Below are positions 11,083 to 22,630 of a DNA stretch of 64,000 nucleotides, one piece after another. The DNA is from Chiridota heheva (lineage: Eukaryota > Echinodermata > Holothuroidea > Apodida > Chiridotidae): contig JAIGNY010001241.1 of NCBI GenBank assembly GCA_020152595.1, positions 704,001 through 768,000 of the forward strand, given 5' to 3'. The first letter of the stretch is position 1, and the number at the start of each line of letters is the position of its first letter. Made by a program: the position numbers and the translations under genes. The notes under the pieces are model-generated. The model worked only from the letters and a program-made list of their open reading frames with translations, was not told where the DNA came from and did no database searches.

Positions 11083-11880
11083 GTAAGGTTGCATGTATGT
11101 TTATGTATTGGGGTGTCACTAAGAGTCTCCTGTGAAATGAGGAGACAAACTTCCTTAGCCATTATAGCAAAAATCTGTAACACCAACAATTTCAAATTTG
11201 GGAAAGAAATCAAAATCAAGTATAAATCTATGCATACCCTTTGGATTAATATGAAGATGGTGATCATGACATATTCCAGCTTTTGGTATTATGGCACAAT
11301 TGATGTGAGATGGACAACTTGTCCTTTCTCCACAAAATTGACTTGATTTCTGATGCAACCCAAAACGTTCAATCTCATCTTATACTAACTAGGTTTCATT
11401 TGCATATCAGGGAGTCCTTGGTTTAAAGAGGCAAAATTCATAAAGTATTTTAGCACTTTGTGATATAGGGTATTTACAACATCAAAAAATCATTCCTTTA
11501 CCATATTTGGCAGTCCTAATTTTGTATTAATTGCTGTACACAAATCAGCATTCTAAGAAGTGGCAAATCATGAATAATCTCCCAAATGATTACATGTGCC
11601 TACTTATGCTTTATAAAATCAATAACAAGCTTCCTTTGCATTGACAAAGATAACCTAATCCCAAACAATCAGTATTACAAGAAATAATCATGATCTTAAT
11701 ATCCAAGTTCCCTATGCTAAAAACAATGTTTGTAAATTCTCATTCTTCCGCACATTAAAAGATTGGAATACTTTGCCATCAGACATTGTACATGCACTAG
11801 TCTAAACTGTTTAAAATCTAAGCTTACTTTTTTTTTTTTTTTTTTTTAATCATACTTTTTTGTTATGCTCGGTTGGCGTT
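11083..11880. other. Intron sequence with poly-T tract
   Basis: No recognisable gene. A short match to the CAGGGGTC MITE interior occurs near 11340-11358 (CTTGATTTCTGATGCAAC). A T-run at about 11828-11847 precedes the SINE. Confidence 0.5.
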
Positions 11881-11885
11881 CAACA

Positions 11886-12075
11886 GACCTCCGTGGTGTA
11901 GTGGTTAGTGCTTTGTCCTAACACCCGCTTTTCCTGGGTTCGTATCGTGGTGGGTCTGCAATCCAACCAGTGAGTTTACAACTGGTTATGGCCATGGCAG
12001 TCTTGATATAATGTCCAGCACTGGATGCTTTCGGGACGTTAAACCTTGCTATGCTATGTCCTCTAGAAGGAATTT
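11886..12075 (+). mobile_element. tRNA-derived SINE, family 1
   Basis: The head carries a box A-like TGGTGTAGTGGTTAG and a box B-like GGTTCGTATC, spaced as in a tRNA gene. The body follows, ending near GACGTTAAACCTTGC. The same unit lies inverted at 43147-43316. There is no good acceptor stem, so it is not a functional tRNA. Confidence 0.88.
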
Positions 12076-12342
12076 TTGCCGACTTAAAATATTTAGATTC
12101 AGTTAATGGACCGTGTTGCACATGGGAAATATTTAAAGGTTCATGGACAACACAGCTTTCTCTTTGATGTGTGATAGTGGACAGTTGGGCAATGTCCATT
12201 TTCCTCTCACAAAAGGAACCCCAAAATTTTCATATTTGAAATAAAGCACAAAAAGGGAGATTTAATAATTAATAAGTAATTAAAGGCGATGAATGCACAG
12301 TGGGTGACAAGACTATTTTGTCTGAGAAAAAATGTTATGTTT
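12076..12342. other. Intron sequence
   Basis: No supported feature before the second CAGGGGTC-type element. Confidence 0.4.
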
Positions 12343-13408
12343 CAGAGGTCGAATTCTGCACTGTTCAGCTGTTCTAAGAACAGTGCTTTTGTGCAGGATA
12401 GTGAATTTTTATACATCACTGTCCCAGTGGAACAGGGATCATTTCACACGCATGTGGCATCAGTGATCAATAACTAGATTTCTACTCAAAGAAATACATT
12501 TTGTCAAATAAGATTATCATAAAAAAATAACATCTCCTAGTAAGAAAAAGCTTTTTCCACCTTTCCTGCAATTGTCAGCACAATTAATCATGAATACACA
12601 TATGCAAGTCTGCTTGCACGCTTGCAGGATGGATGCTACATCATGTAAATACTAATAACCAACATACGTGTTTGCACACATTAAATTATAAGTTCAGTGG
12701 TCATGCATGTCCATCTTATATGAAAGAGGACTTCAAGAGAAACAAAGTGGTGAAGAAAACATTCAAAAATCTTATTCCGTTAAGGAGATATTCAAGTTTA
12801 AAGTTTGGTATCATTTGTGTAGAAACGACTTAAATCAGATTAGTTATGATATCACAACCTCAGATTCCTCAAAAGTCTTTATGTATTTTAAAGAAAGTTT
12901 ATTAAATGTTTTCACTATTTAAATTATTTTTCCTCAAACTTTCTTCAGGTGGTATATTATAAATACCCTTCCTAGATTCAGTTTTACTACTTTTTTGAAA
13001 TATCCCATGGTTTTTAAGCCACAAAATCACAGCACAAAATATGATAGAATACATAAAGACTTAAGGGAATCTGAGGCTATGGCATCACAACTAGTCTGAT
13101 TTCAGTTGTTTCTACACAAATGATACCAAACTTTAAACTTAAATATCTCCCTAACGGAATTTAAAAAAATAATGCTTTTTCACCAATTTGTTTCTTTTAA
13201 AATCTTCTTTCTTATGAGATAAATTTGCTTGACCTCTTAACTAATCCTTTAACCAATAAAGTAGTTATAAATTAATCACATTTTGAAGAATGCAATTTGT
13301 CCCTGTTATTGGCAAAAAAGTTGGAACAATGAAACCTTATCCAGAACAGTATTACTTCAGAAAGTACTGTTTCTTGGAACAGTGGCAATTTTTTTTCTTC
13401 GACCCCCG
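12343..13408. mobile_element. MITE with CAGRGGTC ends (copy 2), split by a nested MITE
   Basis: Left arm 12343-12680 and right arm 13253-13408 match copy 1 at 10357-10870 across their lengths. They are separated by a TTAA MITE. The flanking 5-bp direct repeat TGTTT is exact (12338-12342 and 13409-13413). Confidence 0.85.
12681..13252. mobile_element. TTAA-flanked foldback MITE, family B copy 1 (nested)
   Basis: The left arm has GTTCAGTGGTCATGCATG and GAAAGAGGACTTCAAGAG; the right arm mirrors it, ending CTAATCCTTTAA. The inner arms carry AAATCTTATTCCGTTAAGGA and its mirror. Inserted in the CAGGGGTC-type element, so it is younger than that host. Confidence 0.85.
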
Positions 13409-13523
13409 TGTTTTACAAAATTGTGACTGTGCACTTCTGGTTCTTTTTGTCTTGCAGCCAATCACATCAGGAATTGAAATTTAGTTCCTAGTAAATAATA
13501 CATTTGTCATTAATGAGATTCTT

Positions 13524-15405
13524 TTACCCTTACTCTACCACGTAGCGATAGTCACGCGCCGATACTATTGCCGTTTTTAAACCACCTTTTTCTAAAAATA
13601 AAATTGGGACTTTTCCAAATTTCTATAGGAGTAATCTTGGTATCATTTTAAAGTAATGGGATATTTCTTTCACAAAATAAAACTTTTTCATAGGGGTCAT
13701 ATTACAGAATGTTGAGAAAAAGTACCTTGAAAAAGGGTATAAGTCTAAAATTGCTAAAAAAGTTACAAAAAATGTTTTTTCTTTCTTTATATCTTACAAT
13801 AATTTCAAGATCACATTTTTGCTTCAAAATCAAACATGCAAGCCCTAAGACGTGATAGTATTGGTTTCTGGTCTAATTTTTTATAATCTCTACCTGCAAT
13901 CTTTTGTTCTGAGAAATTTCTTCAAAATTTCATGAATTTCTGCCATTTTTGATCCGTTTTTTTTTCAAAAAAAATTGTGTACCCAAACTGTACATCGCAC
14001 ATGCTTCGTTGAACCGCTGTTGGAAAGCACTTGCAATTTCCTTTCATTTGATATATAAATAAAGGCACACCCCCTCTTCTATTTAGAACCTTTCCTATAA
14101 GAATTATATTTCACCTCTTCAATTTCAACGACTATGTAGTGCAGAGGAAATGTACGCGGCTAGCACGCGGCTAGCACGCGAGCGCTCCAGGATTGAGTCT
14201 CACCGTGACCACTGCGTAAATATTTTTCTGCTGCAGCTTTCAGGGTTCTTTTGTTACTACAGGCAACCCCGCATAAGTCGGATCCATCCGGACCGCTTAC
14301 TAACATCATCCGACTTACAAAAATATCCGAGTTACATTTTGAAGGCATCGTATGTTGGTATTGTACAGTACCAGTTTCGCGAAAATTATATCTCGCAATT
14401 TCCCGAAATTACGATGCTCCCGTTTTGCCTAATGGGGAAGGACATCGGGTGTGCATCCATTCGTATCAAATAAATAAAAGTTAAAAAAAAAAAAACCTTG
14501 TACTGTACATATGCAAGTAGCTTTATTCTCAAATACTTATGACCGTATGAACATCACATTCTTAAAAATATACTGTAACATGACTCACTTAAATGTCATT
14601 TTCAATCATAAAAAAGACAGTGACCTCCCTTCCTCCCCGCTCAAAGTCACATGAACATCTTATTTGTATGCATACTGTGCACTCACACCTGCATACTGTA
14701 TCATGAACTTTACGTGAACTGCATCGGACAGCGCTATGGGAAAGTGCACTGTGCTATTTATAGCGAGTGATCAGACTTGCCCTTCGAAAGTTCACAGTAC
14801 GTAACTGTAAATTATGTGCACTGATATTTACTTCCATCCAACTTATACGCTGTAATTATCACATATTTGCGTATGTCAAGGTGTAGATATTGGTCCGACA
14901 TGGAGTTTATCCGACTTGCAGATGTCCGACTTTGAGAAGGTAATTGACACATACATGTATTAGGATTTATCGGGACTTTTTGTGCAGTACGAGTTACGCG
15001 AAAATCCGACTTGGATGCATCCGACATATGCGGGGTTGCCTGTATAATCATTTTTGATGTTTTTTCATCTTTCGTTTCTTTCTAAAAATTATAGATTAGT
15101 ATCATTGGAAAGAAAGTTTCATAAAGAATAAAAATATGTGAAACAAATCTCTGTTTTCAATATTGACAAGAAGTTATACTTCTGCAAAGATTGACCAAAT
15201 TTACCCCAAAATTGCTTGATTTGCATATTTTTGTCCAATATTGCCTAATTTGGCTTTCATTACGTAAAAGATAAATATCTTAGCCTCTATTCCACCCAAA
15301 CTTGTAATGAAAGAAAATGAAAGGAAAGTTGTTCAAAATCACATATGAAAAAAAGGTTACGAAAATTGGGCTTGCTTATTTCAAAGCCTTGGTAGAGTAA
15401 ATTAT
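13524..15405 (+). mobile_element. Composite TTAA-type element, copy A (CCCTTACTCTACCAC family)
   Basis: It starts with CCCTTACTCTACCAC and ends near TTGGTAGAGTAA, roughly inverted. It shares long blocks with copy B (34785-35925, inverted) and copy C (59083-60078): GGTATCATTTTAAAG, then a tRNA-like block at 14150-14220, then CATTGGAAAGAAAGTTTCAT and AATGAAAGGAAAGTTG. A pogo-like MITE (14260-15042) is inserted within it. Outer edges are decayed and approximate. Confidence 0.7.
14260..15042. mobile_element. Pogo/Tigger-like MITE, TA target duplication
   Basis: Terminal inverted repeats CAGGCAACCCCGCATAAGTC and, at the right end, ATATGCGGGGTTGCCTG, flanked by TA on both sides (14258-14259 and 15043-15044). 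Sub-terminal TCCGACTT-type motifs recur in both arms. CAGGCA-type ends with TA duplication fit Tc1-mariner/pogo. It encodes no transposase. Confidence 0.88.
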
Positions 15406-15459
15406 GAGATTCTTTGAGTGTGAACCTAGATTCTTTCTTTTGCCTCTATTCTCTGCCAG

Positions 15460-15586
15460 ACTCAGAAAATCTTCTGGAGGAGAGCCCGGGATGCGGGACA
15501 GCTTACAGCATCTATCTCAGAAACAATTTGTTGGAGATTTTACTGAAATTACTGTACAATGCAAGCACACAGATATTTAGTGCCAG
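15460..15586 (+). CDS. WDFY3: WDFY3 exon 8
   Basis: Acceptor TATTCTCTGCCAG, donor GTAAGG; 127 bp, phase 1 in and phase 2 out. It encodes YLRNNLLEILLKLLYNA, matching the human LLRNRLLDILLKL helix. Its N-terminal half (SENLLEESPG) is not clearly conserved. Confidence 0.9.
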
Positions 15587-16020
15587 GTAAGGTGGCACCT
15601 ATTTATTATGAAATCCTGTTTGTACTTTTATCACCTTGCCAACGGAGTTGGTGAAGAGGGGCTATAGCATTTTTACAGGGTGGGATGGCAAGTGGTACAG
15701 GGAGGAATGGGTTGTGGAACAGGGTGGTGACATGATGTGCGGGACAGGGTGGCAAGGCGTATGGTGGATGTCATCTGATTGCAGGTGTGATGGCATACAG
15801 GTCATGTTGTAGAATGATATCTGATGTATGTTTTCCTGTAGGGAGGGATGTAGTATGGAGTGGCATGTGGAAGAGAGGGTGGGACAGTATGTGGGGAAAG
15901 AGAGTGGAAAGTGTGTAATTAGCAGCTAGGGGATTTGTATCGTTTACGATGTCTGTCTATACCTGTTAAAAATCTAACGATGTCCGCAGTACAGTTTGTT
16001 TTCCTGATCTAAATGTATGT
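15587..16020. other. Intron sequence, GT/GG-rich stretch
   Basis: G-rich purine sequence around 15640-15920 with loose repeats of GGGACAGGGTGG and TGTGG. No coding match. Confidence 0.4.
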
Positions 16021-16145
16021 ATGTATGTATGTATGGTGATAGATGATAGTGATAGATGATGGTGATAGATGATGGTGATAGATGATGGTGATAGATGATG
16101 GTGATAGATAATGGTGATAGATGATGATAGATGATGATGGTGATC
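16017..16145. repeat. Microsatellite/minisatellite (TGTA)n and (GATAGATGATGGT)n
   Basis: A short TGTA run, then about nine units of GATAGATGATGGT with slight length changes. Confidence 0.9.
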
Positions 16146-16594
16146 ATTTGAAGTAGTATCCAAACAATAAAAAAGGATCTCAGATAATACAAAAATTCTG
16201 GCTGTAAATTAGGTAATTAGGCAGTTAAAAAAAAAAAAAAAAAATCATCCCTTTGTAGTTCTGCAATTTTCTTCACTTAATTTTCACTTTCAATAGAGCA
16301 AATAATACTACACCTTTAAAATTGTACTGATAAGGGCAGTTTGATTCATTTATTTATATTTTTGAAGGTTTTTTTTTTACTTTGTTTAGGTTAGGGTACA
16401 TGACAGCAGAGTTGGAAATAATCATACAATTTCCCAAGGTTCTGAAAAAGGTATTACAAATTTTCCCACAAAAAACCATGACAGAAATAATATTTATGTA
16501 GTAAATATATCTTTATATGCTCACATTTTACCAAACAAATTAATATACTATTCATCACACAATTATGTAGGGGATGTTCTTAGAGCAGTGAAGC

Positions 16595-16936
16595 GGAAAC
16601 CTCAACATTTTACCACATATTCTGTTGCTTCCACCACTATTTCCGACTTCTTCAAGAACAATCACACTATCACCCTCTTCCGTAACAGCAACATTTGCCA
16701 CTTAATTTAACCTCCCCACACCCCCATCCTTTCCTTCTCACATCCCTCTCTCTCTCTCTGTCTTACAACCTTTTCTACTATGACTTATTTCCTCTAACAT
16801 TTTCACTTCTCTCCATCCTTTCCTCCTTTTCCAATCATCTCTGTCCTAACCTTTGCACCTTAAATATTTAAACACCCTTTTGGCACATTTGACTCTTGAC
16901 TGTCGCAGTGCCGTTAAACCTCAACAAACCAAACCA
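16595..16936 (+). mobile_element. Non-LTR retroposon 3' end
   Basis: A frame reading ISDFF and ending FRNSNICHLI-stop, then a pyrimidine-rich 3' UTR ending GTGCCGTTAAACC / CAACAAACCAAACC. Same family as 6630-7048 but a diverged subfamily. Confidence 0.75.
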
Positions 16937-17284
16937 GGCTTACACAAGAAATAAAAAAAGAAAATTATGAAAAAAAGAAATATGTCCTGCGAATTCCTGT
17001 TTATTCTGCTGTTATAACCATTGGAACCGTGGTTCTTTTCAGGTCTGCATGACAAAATTTCCTTGGGAGTGGGGACACTTTGTTTTTGCTTGATTTTGTT
17101 GTTTTTTTGTGTATGAAAATCAGCAAAAGTTTGTGATGAACCCCTTTTCAATATTTCACCATTTTCCCCTTTACCTGTACACATCCATTTATTTTGTTCA
17201 AATTTTAAAAGATGCTTTGGAGGAGGGGAATAGTTCCTGTTTTTCCTGCCACATATGCTCATGATCTTAAGTGCACTTTTAAAA

Positions 17285-17610
17285 TCGAAAATAAATTCTT
17301 CTCAAACATCATCAACTTCCTCCGCAATAACAACCTTTTCCACCACATATAATCTCCTCCCCTCCTCCTCTTCCACACCTAACCTTACACACCCCTTTCT
17401 TTTCACCTAAATTTTTCTCCCACATTCAGCTTTTTCCCCTTTATCTCCATTACAAAACTTCCATCTCCTCACTATTCTAACTCTTACACCATTATTTATT
17501 AACACCCTTATTTATTAACACCCTTATTTATTAACACCCTCTTGGCACATTTGACTCTTGACTGTCACGATGCCGTTAAACATCAACAAACCAAACCAAC
17601 CAAACCAGAA
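17285..17610 (+). mobile_element. Non-LTR retroposon 3' end
   Basis: Begins within the conserved INFLRNNNLFHHI-stop segment and ends GATGCCGTTAAACATC / AACCAAACCAAACC. TTATTTATTAACACCC is triplicated within the 3' UTR (17490-17540). It ends about 50 bp upstream of exon 9. Confidence 0.8.
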
Positions 17611-17657
17611 ATGTGGAATTGACCCATGTCGAATTGATTCATTTTGTGAACCTCCAG

Positions 17658-17878
17658 TTTTTGTGAAGACACTCAAAAGGCTCTGGGATTTGATTGGTTC
17701 TTGCTGTTCTTGGAGGGCCATCTTCATCCAACCACCGTCATCCTAGTGATGCGGATCTTGATCACCATTCTACTTAACAACTACTCCAGCATCATCAAGT
17801 TTAAAGATGGGACTGTTGGAGGAGGGTGGCTGGAGAAGACAGAACCGGTCTTACACAACCGAGTGGGAGTGGTATTAG
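17658..17878 (+). CDS. WDFY3: WDFY3 exon 9
   Basis: Acceptor GAACCTCCAG, donor GTGAGT; 221 bp, phase 2 in and phase 1 out. The correct frame gives GFDWFLLFLEGHLHPTTV, MRILITILLNN and GTVGGGWLEKTEPVL, highly conserved with human (GFDW, HLH-TTV, GGGWLE). The other frames also stay open for 60-odd codons but have no matches. Confidence 0.97.
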
Positions 17879-17910
17879 GTGAGTTTGCAGTATAGAATCT
17901 TCTCGGGTTT

Positions 17911-18472
17911 TTAAAGGATTAGTTCAGTGGTCAGGCATGTTTATCTCATATGAAAGAGGACTTAAAAGAAACAAATTGGGAAGAAAGCGTTCAAAAATCT
18001 TATTCCGTTAGGGAGATATTTAAGATTAAAGTTGGTATCATTTGTGTAGAAACAACTGAAATCAGACTAGTTGTGATGTAATAGCCTCAGATTCCTCAAA
18101 GTCTTTATGTATTCTATCATATTTTGTGCTGTGATTTTTTGGCTTAAAAACCATGGGATCTGTCAAAAAAGTAATAAAACTGAATCTAGGAAGGGTATTT
18201 ATAATATACCACCTAAAGAAAGTTTGAGGTTAAATGATTTAAATAGTGAAAAAATTAAACTTTCTTTAAAATACTTAAAGACTGAGGAATTTGAGGCTGT
18301 GACATTACACCAAGTCTGATTTCAGTTGTTTCTACAGAAATGATTCCAAACTTTAAACTTGAATATCTGCTTAACAGAATAAGATTTGCAATGCTTTCTT
18401 CACCATTTTATTTCTTTTGACGTCCTCTTTCATATAAGATGAAATTGCTTGACTCCTGAACTAATCCTTCAA
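17911..18472. mobile_element. TTAA-flanked foldback MITE, family B copy 2
   Basis: Left end TTAAAGGATTAGTTCAGTGG, right end CTGAACTAATCCTTCAA. The arms mirror each other for over 200 bp, including AAATCTTATTCCGTTAGGGA and CTGAATCTAGGAAGGGTATT. It begins 33 bp after the exon 9 donor. Confidence 0.9.
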
Positions 18473-18640
18473 GGAAAATTCCTGTGAATTTTCATGTGTA
18501 TTTGCATAATAGAGGACAATTAAAAGAAACAAATTGGTAAAAAATCGTTTGCATATCTTATTCTGTTTAGAAGTTATTACATTTCAAAGATTTCATCAAT
18601 GTGTTGAAAAAGTATCAGTGGAAGAGTATTGAGTGATCCT
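18473..18640. mobile_element. Partial MITE of the TTAAAGGAATATT family
   Basis: GAGGACAATTAAAAGAAAC, AAATTGGTAAAAAATCG and TATCTTATTCTGTTTAGAAG match the left arm of the element at 5290-5878. The right arm is missing. Confidence 0.65.
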
Positions 18641-18783
18641 TCAATTTTACTCTTTCATATATACCCTTTTCTCTTATATATAACTTACGAAATATGCTGG
18701 AAATTAATACTTTTTTGTAAGCACATGCAGGCCATGGAAATTCTATCTATTCTAAGCTAAAATTGTAACTTCTTTGCCATCAG

Positions 18784-18971
18784 GACTGAGCTTTGGAAAA
18801 AGTAAGAAACAGCCACAAAGCAGAGAGATCATCACAGAAGCTTGCCACTTAGAAGGGTTTACCATGCTGCAGTGGTTGCTACGGCAACATATCAAGATCC
18901 CCGAAATCTACTTTCTGCTGATGGCGCTCTCCTTAGGTCAGAGGATCGATGACCTCCCAGAGAATTGTGAA
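18784..18971 (+). CDS. WDFY3: WDFY3 exon 10
   Basis: Acceptor TTTGCCATCAG, donor GTAAGT; 188 bp, phase 1 in and phase 0 out. It encodes EACHLEGFTMLQ, IYFLLMALSLGQ and DDLPENCE, matching the human DACHFPGF / LYFLLMALFLQQ / LPEN pattern. The basic KSKKQPQSRE stretch replaces a Gly/Ser-rich stretch in human. Confidence 0.95.
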
Positions 18972-18976
18972 GTAAG

Positions 18977-19470
18977 TTAATCGTCGATATTACTTTTTGT
19001 TCTTCTTTTAAGGTAAATATTCTTCATTTTTCTGCCCCTCTGTATACCTGATGGCTCATAGGGCCTCCACAGAACTCTCCATTTTCCCCTGTTGGTTACC
19101 GTAACCAGTGCTTCTGCCCATGTCCTCCATCCTGTCTCTATTCGCTCCCTTTCCACCATGCGCTGCCATGTAGTTTTGGGCCTTCCGTGTTTCCTACGTC
19201 CTTCAGGTGACCACGTCAAAGCTGCATTGCAGTCATTGCTTGAGTCTTGTCTCAGTATGTGTCCAATGAATTTCCATTGTCACTTAAATACTTTCTTACT
19301 CAAGGGTCTTGTTTTTTTGTGATCAAGCAGTTCTCTGTTGCCTTCACCATTTCTTCCAACTGGATGTTCATTTTTTTTTCTCCGTCTTTTATTCTGAAAT
19401 ATGTCAATTGCTTTAATTTCTCCTTTATTCATTTTCCACATTTCACATCTGATCTTCACATCAAATCTTT
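18977..19470 (-). mobile_element. Non-LTR retrotransposon C-terminal fragment (antisense)
   Basis: The minus strand encodes TWSPEGRRKHGRPKTTWQR and TGWRTWAEA, the usual C-terminal motif after the LINE reverse transcriptase (RTE/CR1-like). Upstream on that strand, frameshifted DNA still reads like the GHIL-type motif. It sits within a few bases of the exon 10 donor. Confidence 0.85.
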
Positions 19471-19644
19471 CACATAAATCTGTTCGCAGAAGTTTACATT
19501 TTTTTTTTTTGACTGGAAGTTTGCTTTAATGAGTGAAAACTCGTCCCAAGAAAATTGCTTGGCACAGCACCTGTAAATCTGCTACATACCGGCGGCATTA
19601 CTTTGCCTGCACTTTTGGATTGACTTATAGTATATGTGTAAATA

Positions 19645-20085
19645 CAGGCCTCCCGGTAAACCTTTAAAAACCTTTAAAACCTTTAAAAACCTTTATTGAC
19701 AAATTGAACCTTTATTCCTTTCAAAATAACCTTTAAAACCTTTAAAAACCTTTATTTTCAAAGTTAAGTAAGGTAAATGATTCGAGTGCCAAGGTTTTAG
19801 CTTCATTGGTAAGTATACACATCCATTTAATAGCATATCTGTTCTCAACACACATTTAGAAAATAGCAGGACCAAAATAAAATTTCCAACTTCACGTAAG
19901 TAATAGACTTTTGGCGCCACCAACTGCCTTTTGCCCCAGAATATGCTCATTGTATGAAAATGTATTCCATGAGTTAGCCTTTATAAACCTTTTTATTTAA
20001 ATCCAAAACCTTTAAAAACCTTTATTTTAACTTTTCCAACCTTTAAAAAACCCTTTATTTTAAAAATGAGTCGCTGGGAGGCCTG
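19645..20085. mobile_element. hAT-like MITE with internal AACCTTTAAA array
   Basis: The ends CAGGCCTCCCGG and GGGAGGCCTG are inverted. A 7-bp direct repeat GTAAATA flanks it (19638-19644 and 20086-20092), close to the 8 bp of hAT. Both arms contain AACCTTTAAAAACCTTTA repeats in the same orientation, so the repeats are not part of the inverted ends. Confidence 0.75.
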
Positions 20086-20092
20086 GTAAATA

Positions 20093-20900
20093 TGATCTAC
20101 TAATCACAAAATATTGAACTGCATTACATAGTTTATCTACATTAACATGAGAACTGGCATTTAAATGATATGTATACCACATGAACCATCATACTAAAGA
20201 TCCCATCATTCTTTCAAAATGAAATCTTTGTTTTGCTCTTTGTAATTTTCAGATCTTAGTGTACAAATTTGTAATTAATTAATATGCAGATTTTTTCTGT
20301 TGTCTTATGAAGATCTTCCGCCACATTTCAGTGCAAGAGAGCTGCTGATTCAGCTAAAAAAATGAAAAAATTTCCATCATTTTCTTAGAAAAAAAGCTTT
20401 GGTTTAAAATTTGCAGAATTTCCATGAAGATTTGAAGAAATTGTTGCATATATCAGATAATGTTAAAAAAAATTGTGACCGAAAGTTTCATAGGTGACAT
20501 AAATGTGCTAATATTCTCAGAAAGGTAGATTGATTCCTTATGTAATGTTCAGATGAATTAAGATAGCACCTAATATCCAAAGTAAAAACAAATGTTTATT
20601 GGTGCTTAGAGTTAAGAAGAAAATGCTCTTGAAAATAAATGGGGCCTAAAGTCTCTTTTTAAAGATATTGACACTAGAATCATTTTCTATTGGAATTGTA
20701 TATTCATGGGAATTGTATTCCAAAGAACGTAAGTCTTAATATAACTTGAAAATTAGAAAAAATGGAAACCTGTAGAAGATGGTTTGAATCCTTTGTAATT
20801 TTTATTCTGATCAGGGCTGAAGCAGGACAGAATAATGGTAAAATGATATTTCCTTTGAAAAGGCTATCCTTTGGTTTGTATATGTTTTCAAGGTGCAATT
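20093..20900. other. Intron sequence, nothing recognised
   Basis: AT-rich; I see no coding, SINE or inverted-repeat structure that I can support. Confidence 0.5.
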
Positions 20901-20919
20901 CCCCTAGTACCCGTCCAAC

Positions 20920-21245
20920 TCATCCCTGCTCACAATATATATTTCTGTTTCCTTTCCCATCTCTCATTAAATCAATCCCCCTTCCAACATTATCACCTTC
21001 CTCCGCAACTTCCACCTTTTCCACTTGATTTAATCTCTCCACACCCCCATCCTTTTGTATTTCACATCCCTCTCCCTCTCTTGTTACCACCTTTTCTTCT
21101 AAAACTTATTTCCTCTAAAATTTTCACTTCTCTCCATCTTTTCCTCCTTTTCCAATCTATTTCATTCCTAACCTTTGCACCTTTATTATCTCTACACCTT
21201 CTTGTCACTTTTGACTGAGACTGTTGCGGTGCCGTTAAACCTTAT
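20920..21245 (+). mobile_element. Non-LTR retroposon 3' end
   Basis: A frame reads NIITFLRNFHLFHLI-stop at about 20982-21030. The pyrimidine-rich 3' UTR ends GCGGTGCCGTTAAACC / TTATCAACC, which runs straight into the 20-bp satellite. Confidence 0.8.
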
Positions 21246-22205
21246 CAACCAATCTATGCCTCATCAAGCCAATATATGCCTCATCAAGTCAATATATGCC
21301 TCATCAAGCCAATATATGCCTCATCAAGCCAATATATGCCTCATCAAGCCAATCTATGCCTCATCAAGCCGATCTATGCCTCATCAAGCCGATCTATACC
21401 TCATCAAACCAATCTATGCCCCATCAAACCAATGTATGACTCATCAAACAATCTATGCCTTGTCAAGCCAATCTATGCCTCATCAAGACAATCTATGCCT
21501 CAAGCCGATCTATACCTCATCATGCCAATCTATGCCTTATTAAGACAATCTATGCCTCATCAAGACAATCTATGCCTCATCAAGACAATCTATGCCTCAT
21601 CAAGACAATCTATGCCTCATCAAAACAATCTATGCCTCATCAAGACAATCTATGCCTCATCAAGACAATCTATGCCTTATTAAGACAATCTATGCCTCAT
21701 CAAACCAATCTATGCCTCATCAAACCAATCTATGCCTCATCAAACCAATGTATGGCTCATCAAACCAATCTATGCCTCATCAAGACAATCTATGCCTCAT
21801 CAAACCAATCTATGCCTCATCAAACCAATCTATGCCTCATCAAACCAATCTATGCCTTATCAAACCAATCTATGCCTCATCAAGCCAATCTATGCCTCAT
21901 CAAGCCCATCTATGCCTCATCAAACCAATCTATGCCTCATCAAACCAATCTATGCCTCATCAAGACAATCTATGCCTCATTGAACCAATCTATGCCTCAT
22001 CAAGACAATCTATGCCTCATTGAACCAATCTATGCCTCATCAAGACAATCTATGCCTCATCAAGACAATCTATGACTCATCAAACCAATCTATGCCTCAT
22101 CAAACCAATCTATGCCTCATCAAGACAATCTATGCCATCAAACCAATGTATGCCTCATCAAGCCAATCTATGCCTCATCAAACCAATCTAAACCTCATTT
22201 AAGCC
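21240..22205. repeat. Minisatellite, 20-bp units (AATCTATGCCTCATCAAGCC)
   Basis: About 48 units with variants AAGACA, AAACCA and AAGCCG. Long open frames (for example SSSQSMPHQTNLCLIKPIYA) exist in several phases because the drifting 20-bp register lacks stops. They are not genes. The array begins inside the 3' tail of the LINE copy just upstream. Confidence 0.95.
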
Positions 22206-22344
22206 AACGTTGGAAAACCTTGAAAACTTGCAAACTTGGTTTGTAGGAAACTTTCAATGTCAGGGGGAAAAAAGTACATCATGATCAATGTGGTCTATTA
22301 CAAATATGTGAAAAATGTCCCTTTCCAGCAAAGCACAATTATTT

Positions 22345-22630
22345 AAGGCTCAATTAAAAGAACCCCGGTCATGCAAAATCCTTTGAACCGTGCATTATAT
22401 AGGCATATAAATTCAATACCAAAACATTAATCGTTTTTTAAATTTTTGGTTTTAGATTGTTTAAAATGCATACAAAAACTATTAAAAAGAATGATAAACA
22501 AGAAATATGTACATATATTCTATCGCTTTTTTAAAAAACAACCTGTTTTGAAAATGGAATAAACCAAATATTTGTGGTTGTGCATTAACAGGATTCAATG
22601 CACGGGTCATAACAATGCAAATAAAAATTT
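22345..22630. mobile_element. MITE-like repeat (AATCCTTTGAACCGTGCATT family)
   Basis: It shares AAAATCCTTTGAACCGTGCA, internal AGATTGTTTAAAATGCATA and right-end GTGCATTAACAGGATT with 36840-37105. The ends are imperfectly inverted (TCATGCAAAATCCT versus AGGATTCAATGCACGGGTCAT). Confidence 0.65.

Noticed and set aside
11886..12000. Functional tRNA gene
   Set aside because: Boxes A and B are present, but no acceptor-stem pairing or clean anticodon loop, and a second copy with the same non-tRNA body exists; it is a SINE.
21175..22202. Long open frames with a Cys/Leu/Ile/Lys/Pro repeat (NLCLIKPIYASS type)
   Set aside because: They are read-throughs of a 20-bp satellite in several phases; no start context, no similarity, and the register is arbitrary.
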